Notes: generated by a model not told the origin, from the letters alone. Positions 1 to 5,523 are shown, numbered from the stretch's first letter. The stretch: DNA of 9,210 nucleotides from CAZZGX01 sp964653715 (GCA_964653715.1 CAZZGX010000002.1:1-9210); one strand, 5' to 3'. Numbers and translations: made by a program.

Positions 1-318
1 GTGAAACAACATCTAGATGGCCACATTACTCCGGTGGTAGACAAGAAGCTTAAAGAGATAGAGGGTGGCGAAAAATGGGCGGACAAAATGGATGATATGA
101 AGAAATTGCGCGAACTGCACTTTAAGTATTTGCAAAAGGAACCGCTGGATAAAAACGACCTCACATTCTTGTATGAGATTGACCGCCCGATACAGGAATC
201 CGGCTATGGGAAAGACCCTCGCATCAACGAGCTTCGACAAGGAAGAAATGCCGAAGAGGACATGCTTGTCATTTTGAATGCACCAGAGAGGAGATCGCTC
301 ACGTGCCGAGTCAAATAA
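1..318 (+). CDS. 5'-partial, frameshifted conserved Patescibacteria protein (upstream piece)
   Basis: This is the upstream part of a long protein whose N-terminus lies before the window; the GTG at position 1 is probably an internal codon. The reading frame is genuine through about residue 91 (codon ATT, 271-273). After that the translation turns into an unrelated tail that stops at 316-318. The family-like continuation appears in another frame from 273 onward. Visible sequence includes a charged helical stretch and the segment FLYEIDRPIQESGYGKDPRI (residues 57-76), which I recognise from large uncharacterised proteins common in Parcubacteria-type genomes. Function is unknown. One extra T in the 272-275 T run would join this piece to the downstream one into a single reading frame. 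I infer one gene with a one-base deletion, either real or an assembly error. Confidence 0.75.
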   Translation: MKQHLDGHITPVVDKKLKEIEGGEKWADKMDDMKKLRELHFKYLQKEPLDKNDLTFLYEIDRPIQESGYGKDPRINELRQGRNAEEDMLVILNAPERRSLTCRVK

Positions 319-905
319 ACGAAAACACCAAAGCATATGTCGGTCAGCTCGAGCCGGGCATATTCCAGAAACTGCCAGAGAATCTTGAACATGTGTACAC
401 GTCTTTTCCCGAGAAGAAAATTCGCAGGGAGAATGTCGAGATCGGAGGAAAATCAGCAGAGCAATTGATATCCGAAATGGAAGCGGCCAGCATCAATATT
501 TCCGACTATGCAAAGTCTATGCTCAAGAATAGGGAATTCGTGCCGGGCAAGAATCCGGAGGAAGCCACTCTCATTCGTCTGACCGTCGCTGATCTTGGAT
601 TTAAGAGCAGTGCTACGACCGATCAAATCTATGAACGAGCTCAAATTCTCGGTTTGGAATTGTGTCCTGCCGATACCGGTCCCAACTATCGCTTGAAGTA
701 TCAAAATCAGCCTTTGGGAGAATGGATTTATATGGGCATGAAGCAAATCACCGACTCTGACGGCAGCCCGGGCGTCTTCAGGCTGGGACGCGACGGCGTC
801 GACGGTTTGTGGCTGCACGACCGTTGGGCGGAGCCCGACAGCGAGTGGGATCCGGACGGCAAGTTCGTGTTCCGTCTCCCGACCCCAAAGGCGAGCAAGA
901 CCTGA
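303..905 (+). CDS. Downstream piece of the same frameshifted Patescibacteria protein, C-terminal domain
   Basis: This is the C-terminal part of the gene that begins upstream of the window. A GTG at 303 would be the first in-frame start, but family-like sequence in this frame begins earlier, at about 273, so an independent start is unlikely. The piece contains the segment NENTKAYVGQLEPGIF, then EHVYTSFPEKKI. A C-terminal domain of about 110 residues follows (roughly residues 90-195 of this piece), with LCPADTGPNYRL, WIYMGMKQITDSDG, a GLWL motif and a closing FVFRLP. I know this domain only as a recurrent C-terminal module of uncharacterised Patescibacteria proteins. No signal peptide, membrane helix or catalytic motif is visible in this part. 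It ends with TGA 11 bp before the convergent nth stop, and no terminator hairpin is seen between them. Confidence 0.75.
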   Translation: MPSQINENTKAYVGQLEPGIFQKLPENLEHVYTSFPEKKIRRENVEIGGKSAEQLISEMEAASINISDYAKSMLKNREFVPGKNPEEATLIRLTVADLGFKSSATTDQIYERAQILGLELCPADTGPNYRLKYQNQPLGEWIYMGMKQITDSDGSPGVFRLGRDGVDGLWLHDRWAEPDSEWDPDGKFVFRLPTPKASKT

Positions 906-916
906 GCGCAGAACTT

Positions 917-1600
917 TTACACGAGCGAAGAAGGGCAAACTTTATTGAGAGGGCATCGATCGCACCTTCTATTGCGTGCCGTGCAAATCGCCCGCCCGTG
1001 CTCAATAATATAGTAGGTTGCCCGAAGCCAATCTTTCTTTGGGAAGAGTTTCATGAGGTCTTGCTCGATTTTTGTCGGGTTCTCGAGCAGAGTGAGTCCA
1101 AGGCGCTGTGAGATACGCGAGACGTGTGTGTCGACGGCAATTCCTTCAATAACCCCAAACACATTGCCGAGTATGATATTCGCGCTCTTGCGAGCCACCC
1201 CCGGGAGTGTTGTCATCTCTTCCATAGAGTAAGGGAGCTTACCCCCAAAGTCTTTGATGATCTTTTGCGCCGTATGAATAATATGTTTCGCTTTCATGCG
1301 GTAAAAACCCGTCGGATAAATCAGCCGCTCAAGTTCGCTTTGGCGAAGTGAGGCAAAATCCTGGGCGGTTTTGTATTTCCGAAAGAGAAGCTTAGTTACC
1401 TCATTTACTTTTTTATCGGTGCACTGGGCCGAGAGGACCACGGCAACCAGCAATTGAAACGGTGTACTGTAGCGAAGCGCGATTTTTGCATCGGGGTAGG
1501 TGGCGCGCAGTTTTTTGAGGACGTTTTCTGCACGACGTTTTTTGGCGCCTTGTGTCTCATTTTCAATCCATGATTTCGTGTATTCACGAAAACGGCTCAT
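917..1600 (-). CDS. nth: Endonuclease III (DNA glycosylase/AP lyase)
   Basis: Base-excision repair enzyme of the HhH-GPD family. It removes oxidised pyrimidines and cleaves abasic sites by beta-elimination. The 227-residue product shows the helix-hairpin-helix with LPGVARKSAN (residues 132-141), the catalytic lysine Lys138 and the catalytic aspartate Asp157 in the motif VDTHVSR. The C-terminal [4Fe-4S] cluster ligands are Cys206, Cys213, Cys216 and Cys222, with the family spacing C-x6-C-x2-C-x5-C. It is about 16 residues longer at the N-terminus than E. coli Nth (211 aa). The ATG at 1600 is used because no other ATG, GTG or TTG follows in frame before the conserved region. The start lies only 16 bp from the divergent glutaredoxin start, so the two promoters must overlap. 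A TATAAC sits just 2 bp upstream of the ATG on this strand, too close to serve this start in the usual way. Confidence 0.95.
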   Translation of the reverse strand: MSRFREYTKSWIENETQGAKKRRAENVLKKLRATYPDAKIALRYSTPFQLLVAVVLSAQCTDKKVNEVTKLLFRKYKTAQDFASLRQSELERLIYPTGFYRMKAKHIIHTAQKIIKDFGGKLPYSMEEMTTLPGVARKSANIILGNVFGVIEGIAVDTHVSRISQRLGLTLLENPTKIEQDLMKLFPKKDWLRATYYIIEHGRAICTARNRRCDRCPLNKVCPSSLV

Positions 1601-1610
1601 ATGTTATACT
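1583..1610 (+). promoter_or_regulatory. Extended -10 promoter for a leaderless glutaredoxin mRNA
   Basis: TATACT at 1605-1610 is preceded by TGT at 1602-1604, giving an extended -10. Exactly six bases (CAGCTT) separate it from the ATG at 1617, so transcription should start at or next to the A of the start codon. A weak -35 (TTCACG, 4 of 6 bases of TTGACA) lies at 1583-1588 with a 16-bp spacer, inside the nth coding region. The start site is inferred from geometry only. Confidence 0.7.
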
Positions 1611-1616
1611 CAGCTT

Positions 1617-1850
1617 ATGAACGTAAGTATATATACAACCCCTGTGTGCGTCTATTGTAAAAAAGCCAAGGATTTTTTTCAAAAAAACGGAGTTGATTAC
1701 AATGAATACAATGTCATCACCGACGAAAAACGGCGTGACGAAATGATTACGCGAAGCGGCCAAATGGGTGTTCCCGTCATTGACGTGGACGGGAGGCTCG
1801 TCATTGGATATGATGAGCGGCGGCTTCGGGAACTCCTTCACATTCGCTAG
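1617..1850 (+). CDS. Small glutaredoxin-family (YruB/NrdH-like) thiol oxidoreductase
   Basis: A 77-residue thioredoxin-fold protein for cytosolic thiol-disulfide exchange. It opens with the first beta strand MNVSIYTTP, followed by the redox motif CVYC (Cys11 and Cys14). It then has the cis-proline motif GVPV (Pro53) and the closing segment IDVDGRLVIGYDERRLRELL. This short form, with SGQMGVPVIDVDG, matches the YruB-type subfamily of glutaredoxins better than glutathione-specific ones, so the electron donor may not be glutathione. The frame is open further upstream to 1500, but that stretch is antisense to nth; the ATG at 1617 starts exactly where the fold starts and six bases after an extended -10. 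Its TAG stop is followed directly by the ATG of the VIT transporter gene, so the two are translated from one message. Confidence 0.93.
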   Translation: MNVSIYTTPVCVYCKKAKDFFQKNGVDYNEYNVITDEKRRDEMITRSGQMGVPVIDVDGRLVIGYDERRLRELLHIR

Positions 1851-2528
1851 ATGAAGGGAGGCGCGCGGCACATTAAAGATCTCATCTACGGCGCGAACGA
1901 CGGCATAATAACGACATTCACGATTGTGGCTGGAGTCGCGGGGGCATCGCTTCCGCCACAAACCATTTTACTGTTGGGCGTTGCCAATCTCTTGGCAGAT
2001 GGTTTTTCAATGGCTGCGTCAAACTACCTCGGTTCAAAATCAGAGCGCGACGTGATTCGGCACAGTGTCGAACTTGAAGAAGCAGAAATAAAGGATGCGC
2101 CGGAGGAAGAACGAAAAGAGCTTGTTGACCTTCTTCTTGAACACGGATATGACGAATCAGACGCGGATACGCTCGCTCGGCTACTTTTTAAGAACAAGAA
2201 ATTTTTTACCGATCTCATGATTCATGAGGAGCTCGACCTCTCTCCCCATGAAAAAACATTTGTTCTCGGGGGACCAATTCTCACATTTTTGTCGTTTGTC
2301 ATTGCCGGACTTGTGCCGATTCTCCCGTTTCTTTTTTTACAAAACATCTCGAATATATTCTTGTACTCAATTATTTCAACGGCCATTATTCTCTTTTTTG
2401 TAGGAGCGCTGCGTTCGGTGATTACCAAAAAATCACTGTTCCTTTCGGGATTTGAAATGCTTTGTGTGGGAGGGGTTGCCGCAAGTATTGCCTATTCGGT
2501 AGGTTTTCTTTTGGCAAAAGTTATTTAA
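1851..2528 (+). CDS. VIT1/CCC1-family metal transporter
   Basis: A 225-residue membrane protein of the VIT/CCC1 family, whose characterised members move Fe2+ or Mn2+ out of the cytosol in exchange for protons. Five membrane segments are visible: about 15-34 (with NDGIITTFTIVAG, the family signature), 38-60 (GVANLLADGFSMAASNYLG), 140-163, 167-190 and 198-224. Between helices 2 and 3 lies a soluble acidic helical domain (about 62-132) rich in Glu, including LEEAEIKDAPEEE and HEELDLSPHE. It corresponds to the cytosolic metal-binding domain of plant VIT1. The ATG abuts the glutaredoxin stop with no gap, and the next gene starts 2 bp after its TAA. There is no Shine-Dalgarno, so translational coupling is likely. 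The metal is not predictable from sequence; iron or manganese is inferred from the family. Confidence 0.92.
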   Translation: MKGGARHIKDLIYGANDGIITTFTIVAGVAGASLPPQTILLLGVANLLADGFSMAASNYLGSKSERDVIRHSVELEEAEIKDAPEEERKELVDLLLEHGYDESDADTLARLLFKNKKFFTDLMIHEELDLSPHEKTFVLGGPILTFLSFVIAGLVPILPFLFLQNISNIFLYSIISTAIILFFVGALRSVITKKSLFLSGFEMLCVGGVAASIAYSVGFLLAKVI

Positions 2529-2530
2529 GT

Positions 2531-2956
2531 ATGGCGACTTCAGAGCTTATTCTTGGCTACGAGGAGGGCTACGTCGGCAACCCTCGCGGTTTTTTGCGGG
2601 ACGAGGCTACGAAATACATAGACAAAAAAGATTCCTATCAACCCGACGTGCCCTATCTCAACGGTCTCTGGAAAATAACTCGGCAGTATGCCGAGCACGC
2701 GCGTTCCGATGCGGGCGACTATCTGATGGTCAGCTTTGAAGGCGAAAAGGCAAGCATTCTCGTTGAGAAAGAAAACGGTGAGAGCACAATTGGCGTAGTG
2801 CTCGACGACGAAAGAGTTGGCGACATCACAGCATCGTCTCTGGCGAGCATAAATTTACCCTTGCCTCTGGCCCAGAATAGGAGGTTGCTAAAACTCGAAG
2901 TTTCAGATCCGGGAGTCCGTATCTATACTTTAGCTTTTGGCGCTTTGGCCGATTGA
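2531..2956 (+). CDS. Stand-alone DipZ-C-terminal (Thioredoxin_10-like) domain protein
   Basis: A 141-residue soluble protein. The layout SELILGYEEGYVGNPRGF, then LNGLWKITRQYAEH, DYLMVSFEGEKASILV and a closing DPGVRIYTLAFG resembles the beta-sandwich domain (Thioredoxin_10) found at the C-terminus of DipZ-like cytochrome-c-biogenesis/thioredoxin proteins. No thioredoxin fold, CxxC pair, signal peptide or membrane helix is present, so only the accessory domain is encoded. The ATG at 2531, two bases after the VIT stop, is preferred over an in-frame ATG at 2462 inside the VIT gene because the domain begins at 2531. Its last 34 bp overlap the convergent htrA gene. Its position suggests work with the glutaredoxin or the transporter. 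The domain call comes from remembered family patterns and is less certain than that of its neighbours. Confidence 0.8.
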   Translation: MATSELILGYEEGYVGNPRGFLRDEATKYIDKKDSYQPDVPYLNGLWKITRQYAEHARSDAGDYLMVSFEGEKASILVEKENGESTIGVVLDDERVGDITASSLASINLPLPLAQNRRLLKLEVSDPGVRIYTLAFGALAD

Positions 2957-3975
2957 ATGTTCTGCTCCTGCCACTCCTCGAGCGTAATCGAAACAGAATG
3001 CCGCTCCGCGCCCCGCAAGATCCCGAACGTAATTTTTTCCCCGGGAGCAATCGATTCGAGAACGTCCTCAAGAGAAACCTTTTCGGTAATCGTTTTCCCG
3101 TTTGCCGAGAGCACGATGTCTCCTTCATGAATGCCAGCCGCATCGGCGGGACTTCCGGGGATGACCGCGTGGTCTCCTGGAATCGGTTCGCGTACTACCA
3201 GTGCTCCGTAATCAATCGGTAAATGAAATTGTTTTTGGATTGTCGGATTGAGAATAATATACCGGATCCCGAGAAATGGCCGACGAATTCTGCCAAAGCG
3301 TTTTATGTCAGTGAGATCTCGCCATGCCTTCTCGATTGGAATCGCAAACCCGATATTTTGCGCTCCGTAGATAACAGCAGCATTGATCCCAATTACTTCG
3401 CCGCGCATATTAATCAGCGGGCCGCCGGAATTGCCCGGATTGATGGCAGCATCTGTTTGAATAAGGCCACGAAGGCGTTCCTGCCCGCCCGAAAGATCGC
3501 TGACCGCGGTAATCAGGCGTGAAAGTCCGGAGACAACGCCGGTTGATACCGAGCTTTGAAATTCCCCGAGCGCGTTACCGATGGCGATGACGGTTTGCCC
3601 GAGCCGGAGCGAGCGCGAGTTGCCAAGAGGAGCTACGCGAAAATTTTTTGGCGGCGTAATTTTAAGGATCGCGACATCGTGGATTGGGTCACGTGCGAGA
3701 ATTTTTACTTGGCTCACGCCGCCTTCCTGATCGAAGACGGTGTAGGTGGCGTCAGTGTCGGTGATTACGTGTTTGTTGGTGAGAACAAGTCCGTCTTCCG
3801 AAACAATGAATCCAGACCCGCCTCCTATACGGACATCGCCGCGGTCGCTCCCCGTGGATTTCGGCGCAAATGGCAGCATCTCGGCGACAAGGGGCGGGTG
3901 TTTTGAAATGACAATTGAAACGACAGATGGCAATATATGCTCAACCGCTCCGATGATTTCTTCCTCGTGCGACAT
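2923..3975 (-). CDS. HtrA/DegP-type trypsin-like serine protease with one PDZ domain
   Basis: A 350-residue S1C-family protease for protein quality control. The catalytic triad is complete: His69 (LTNKHV), Asp100 (DPIHDVAIL) and Ser183 (NPGNSGGPL). A single PDZ domain spans about 232-332, with PFLGIRY at the start and GSPADAAGIHEGDIVLSANG in the middle. HtrA proteins are normally exported or membrane-anchored, but this one starts MSHEEEIIGAVEHILPSVVS and has no signal peptide or anchor helix. No longer form is possible: in frame, TAA occurs nine codons upstream of the ATG with no alternative start codon between. An extended -10 six bases upstream supports the ATG at 3975. It may therefore act in the cytosol, or leave by an unknown route. 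The 3' end overlaps the convergent upstream gene by 34 bp. Confidence 0.95.
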   Translation of the reverse strand: MSHEEEIIGAVEHILPSVVSIVISKHPPLVAEMLPFAPKSTGSDRGDVRIGGGSGFIVSEDGLVLTNKHVITDTDATYTVFDQEGGVSQVKILARDPIHDVAILKITPPKNFRVAPLGNSRSLRLGQTVIAIGNALGEFQSSVSTGVVSGLSRLITAVSDLSGGQERLRGLIQTDAAINPGNSGGPLINMRGEVIGINAAVIYGAQNIGFAIPIEKAWRDLTDIKRFGRIRRPFLGIRYIILNPTIQKQFHLPIDYGALVVREPIPGDHAVIPGSPADAAGIHEGDIVLSANGKTITEKVSLEDVLESIAPGEKITFGILRGAERHSVSITLEEWQEQNIQSAKAPKAKV

Positions 3976-3981
3976 AGTTTG

Positions 3982-4010
3982 AGAATACCACGCGCTGGAA
4001 AATTACCCAA
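3982..4010 (-). promoter_or_regulatory. Extended -10 promoter for a leaderless htrA mRNA
   Basis: On the minus strand TATTCT (3987-3982) is preceded by TGG (3990-3988) and followed by exactly six bases (CAAACT) and then the ATG at 3975. This is the same geometry as the glutaredoxin promoter. TTGGGT at 4010-4005 (3 of 6 bases of TTGACA) sits at the ideal 17-bp spacing as a weak -35. The predicted transcript begins at the start codon. Confidence 0.7.
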
Positions 4011-4015
4011 AAAAA

Positions 4016-4024
4016 TGCTTTAAT
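4016..4024 (+). promoter_or_regulatory. Extended -10 for tRNA-Arg
   Basis: TGC followed by TTTAAT (hexamer 4019-4024) forms an extended -10. The predicted start, at about 4031, would leave roughly a 7-nt leader before the tRNA at 4038. No convincing -35 is seen. It lies back to back with the htrA promoter in a 62-bp divergent gap. Confidence 0.45.
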
Positions 4025-4037
4025 AAAAAATGTTCTC

Positions 4038-4109
4038 CTCCTCGTAGTTCAACGGACAGAATGATCCCGTCCTAAGGGATAGATAGAGGTTCAATTCCTC
4101 TCGAGGAGA
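4038..4109 (+). tRNA. tRNA-Arg (anticodon CCT)
   Basis: A complete 72-nt cloverleaf. The acceptor CTCCTCG pairs with CGAGGAG, the D-stem GTTC with GAAT (one G-U), and the anticodon stem ATCCC with GGGAT around the loop GTCCTAA (anticodon CCT, reading AGG). The T-stem AGAGG pairs with CCTCT around TTCAATT. The discriminator is A, and CCA is not encoded. Confidence 0.93.
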
Positions 4110-4138
4110 CAACGTGGGGATTCCCTCCGAGGGCGTGT

Positions 4139-4209
4139 GGGCCTATAGTAAAATGGTATTACGCATCCATGGCATGGATGAGGTTGGGGTTCGATTCCCC
4201 ATAGGTCCA
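4139..4209 (+). tRNA. tRNA-Ala (anticodon GGC)
   Basis: A complete 71-nt cloverleaf. The acceptor GGGCCTA pairs with TAGGTCC, including the G3-U70 wobble that marks alanine tRNAs. The D-stem GTAA pairs with TTAC, and the anticodon stem CATCC with GGATG around ATGGCAT (anticodon GGC, reading GCC). The T-stem TGGGG pairs with CCCCA. The discriminator is A, and CCA is not encoded. It lies 29 bp after tRNA-Arg, probably on the same transcript. Confidence 0.95.
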
Positions 4210-4276
4210 TAGAGACTTTTCTTTTTTTGAGGCCGTTATATACTATGTACATACACAATATTCATAACGACACTTT

Positions 4277-4831
4277 GTGACAAACACCACTGGAGTAGAA
4301 AAAGACGAGAATATTCTAGCGAAATCGCTCGAAGATCCAGCCCTCTTCGGACTTTTGGTTGACAAGTACCAAAGACCTTTTTTGAGAGTTGCCTATGGAG
4401 TGGTGCGCAACAAAGAGGAAGCCGAAGATATCGTGCAGGAAGCTTTTTACGATATCTATCGCAACGGTCATCGTTTTGAAAAACAAGAAGGAGCAGGATT
4501 CAAGAGCTGGGGCTATCGAGTTGTCATGAATCGCGCGATTTCCCATTATCGCAAGCTCAAAAAAGAGCGAGAGCGCTACACCGAGCTCGAGCCCGCACAT
4601 TACGAAAATCTTGGAATGGCAAGTACCTTGGCCGAGGAGCTTGATACCAAGCTTACGATCGAGCGGCTTTTGGACCGGTTGCCAAAGGATCTCGAGCGAG
4701 TGCTCCGAGCTTACTACATAGATGACAAATCCTACGCCGACATCGCCCAAGAGGAATCTATTTCTCTCTCAACGCTCAAAATGCGGCTTTTCCGGGCAAA
4801 GCGAATGCTTCGCGAAATGATTGCTCAATAA
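4277..4831 (+). CDS. ECF-type RNA polymerase sigma factor (sigma-70 family)
   Basis: A 184-residue alternative sigma factor that would direct RNA polymerase to a specific promoter set. Region 2 spans about 24-93 (LLVDKYQRPFLRVAYGVVRN, then the core-binding EEAEDIVQEAFYDIY). A charged linker (about 94-125) follows. Region 4 spans about 126-180 (LLDRLPKDLERVLRAYYIDD), with a helix-turn-helix at SYADIAQEESISLSTLKMRLFRAKRML. Region 3 is absent, as is typical of ECF factors. The GTG at 4277 is the likely start, since TAA lies three codons upstream in frame and no other start occurs before region 2. No Shine-Dalgarno is seen. A TATACT at 4239-4244 could be a -10 but lacks a -35. A small membrane protein gene follows after 9 bp and could encode its regulator; no recognised anti-sigma domain is present. 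Confidence 0.92.
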   Translation: MTNTTGVEKDENILAKSLEDPALFGLLVDKYQRPFLRVAYGVVRNKEEAEDIVQEAFYDIYRNGHRFEKQEGAGFKSWGYRVVMNRAISHYRKLKKERERYTELEPAHYENLGMASTLAEELDTKLTIERLLDRLPKDLERVLRAYYIDDKSYADIAQEESISLSTLKMRLFRAKRMLREMIAQ

Positions 4832-4840
4832 TTTTTTACT

Positions 4841-5197
4841 ATGTCTATCAATATACAACTGAAAAATAGAGTCATGCGTCGCGTCTATTTTACGTGGTTT
4901 TTGCGAAGAGCTCTGCCGGTGCTCGCGGCAGAAGTTGCCGTTTTTGTGCTCGTTGTTGGCGGTATTAGAAGCTATGTGTCTTTCGGACACGTGCTCAACA
5001 ACGCGTTTTTGCGCATCACGAACCATTCGCTAGGCGGGTTTGGCTACTATGTCTATGAAGCCACATTTCAATCAGAACTTATTGTAAAATTGCTTCTTTT
5101 GGCTGTCGTAGGAGTGGTACTTTTTACAGCGCGCGACACCATGCGAGTTTCCCGCAGTTTCCGAAGAAACTTTTTGGGGGCTACCAGCGTTAGCTAA
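4841..5197 (+). CDS. Small two-helix membrane protein linked to the ECF sigma gene
   Basis: I recognise no characterised family in this 118-residue protein. A basic amphipathic N-terminus (residues 1-23, with NRVMRRVYFTWFLRRA) precedes a first membrane helix at about 24-46 (LPVLAAEVAVFVLVVGG). A loop of about 30 residues follows, then a second helix at about 80-97 (LIVKLLLLAVVGVVLFTA) and a basic tail (RDTMRVSRSFRRNF). By the positive-inside rule both ends should be cytosolic, with the loop outside. The gene starts 9 bp after the sigma factor stop, so co-transcription is likely. An anti-sigma or sensor role is only an inference from position; no zinc-binding HxxxCxxC motif is present. A strong hairpin lies 40 bp downstream. 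Confidence 0.85.
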   Translation: MSINIQLKNRVMRRVYFTWFLRRALPVLAAEVAVFVLVVGGIRSYVSFGHVLNNAFLRITNHSLGGFGYYVYEATFQSELIVKLLLLAVVGVVLFTARDTMRVSRSFRRNFLGATSVS

Positions 5198-5236
5198 TGT
5201 AGCAACAAAAAGGTCAGTTTATAGGGTATAACAAAG

Positions 5237-5273
5237 ATCTAAAACATCCCGCCATAGGCGGGATGTTTTAGAT
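5237..5273 (+). terminator. Long perfect hairpin, probable terminator of the sigma-factor operon
   Basis: A perfect 17-bp inverted repeat (5237-5253 against 5257-5273) with a 3-nt ATA loop. The core is CATCCCGCC against GGCGGGATG, flanked by AAAA on the left and TTTT on the right, so it could stop transcription from either side. A further T6 run follows at 5281-5286. It separates the sigma operon from tRNA-Ser. Confidence 0.75.
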
Positions 5274-5327
5274 TTGCTGGTTTTTTGGTAGGGTTGAAAG
5301 ACGCCGCCTCGCCCCGCATGGAAGTTT

Positions 5328-5417
5328 GGCGGGATGCCGGAGTGGTTGAACGGGCCGGTCTCGAAAACCGGTATACCCGAAAGGGTATCGGGGGTTCGAA
5401 TCCCTCTCCCGCCGCCA
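5328..5417 (+). tRNA. tRNA-Ser (anticodon CGA), CCA encoded
   Basis: A class II tRNA with acceptor GGCGGGA paired to TCCCGCC. The anticodon stem CCGGT pairs with ACCGG around CTCGAAA (anticodon CGA, reading TCG). A long variable arm forms a hairpin (ATACCC against GGGTAT). The T-stem GGGGG pairs with CCCTC around TTCGAAT. The discriminator G is at 5414, followed by CCA at 5415-5417, the only tRNA in the window where the 3' side shows an encoded CCA. Confidence 0.94.
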
Positions 5418-5437
5418 ATTTTCCTGCGGGGTCGAGA

Positions 5438-5504
5438 AAAACCGGTATACCCGAAAGGGTATCGGAGGTTCGAATCCCTGTCTGCCGACAGGCAGGCTCC
5501 CGCC
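5438..5504 (+). pseudogene. Partial copy of the tRNA-Ser 3' half, interrupted by a palindrome
   Basis: Bases 5438-5479 repeat 5364-5405 of tRNA-Ser with one mismatch in 42 (G5392 to A5466). They cover the end of the anticodon loop, the 3' anticodon strand, the variable arm and most of the T-arm. A 17-bp GC-rich insertion follows (5480-5496), after which CTCCCGCC (5497-5504) resumes the tRNA 3' end. No D-arm or 5' acceptor strand precedes it, so it cannot be a functional tRNA. Confidence 0.85.
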
Positions 5505-5513
5505 TCCGTTTTT
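5463..5513 (+). terminator. Terminator-like hairpin built from the tRNA-Ser copy
   Basis: CGGAGG (5463-5468) pairs perfectly with CCTCCG (5503-5508), enclosing the smaller palindromic hairpin. T5 (5509-5513) follows immediately. The base that differs from the intact tRNA (A5466) lies in this stem, and the partner strand also differs from the tRNA 3' end, so the pairing exists only in the copy. It would end the tRNA-Ser transcript. The enclosed loop is long, so the strength of termination is uncertain. Confidence 0.5.
5477..5496 (+). repeat. Imperfect palindromic element inside the tRNA-Ser copy
   Basis: A 20-bp imperfect palindrome that can form either CTGTC/GACAG or CTGCC/GGCAG hairpins. 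It is inserted in the T-stem of the partial tRNA copy; the uninterrupted sequence is known from the intact tRNA 74 bp upstream. It looks like the short palindromic repeats I associate with Parcubacteria contigs, often seen next to tRNA genes. That comparison is from memory. Confidence 0.6.
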
Positions 5514-5523
5514 ATCCCAGATA

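Noticed and set aside
266..282. Programmed -1 ribosomal frameshift at ATT TTG
   Set aside because: The site lacks a slippery heptamer where both tRNAs could re-pair (ATT would have to read CAT), and no stimulatory stem-loop is evident. A one-base deletion is simpler.
1500..1616. Longer N-terminus for the glutaredoxin (in-frame ATG at 1500)
   Set aside because: The extra 39 codons are antisense to nth and precede the first beta strand; the promoter also lies inside that stretch.
2462..2530. Longer N-terminus for the Thioredoxin_10-like gene (ATG at 2462)
   Set aside because: It would overlap the VIT gene by 67 bp with sequence unlike the domain; the ATG at 2531 fits the operon spacing.
3223..3906. 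Plus-strand open frames opposite htrA (3223-3522, 3556-3906, 3746-3982)
   Set aside because: They are shadows of a well-supported protease gene and show no domain features.
5364..5479. attL/attR pair of an integrated element at tRNA-Ser
   Set aside because: The two copies are only 74 bp apart with no integrase or cargo between. A local duplication explains it better.
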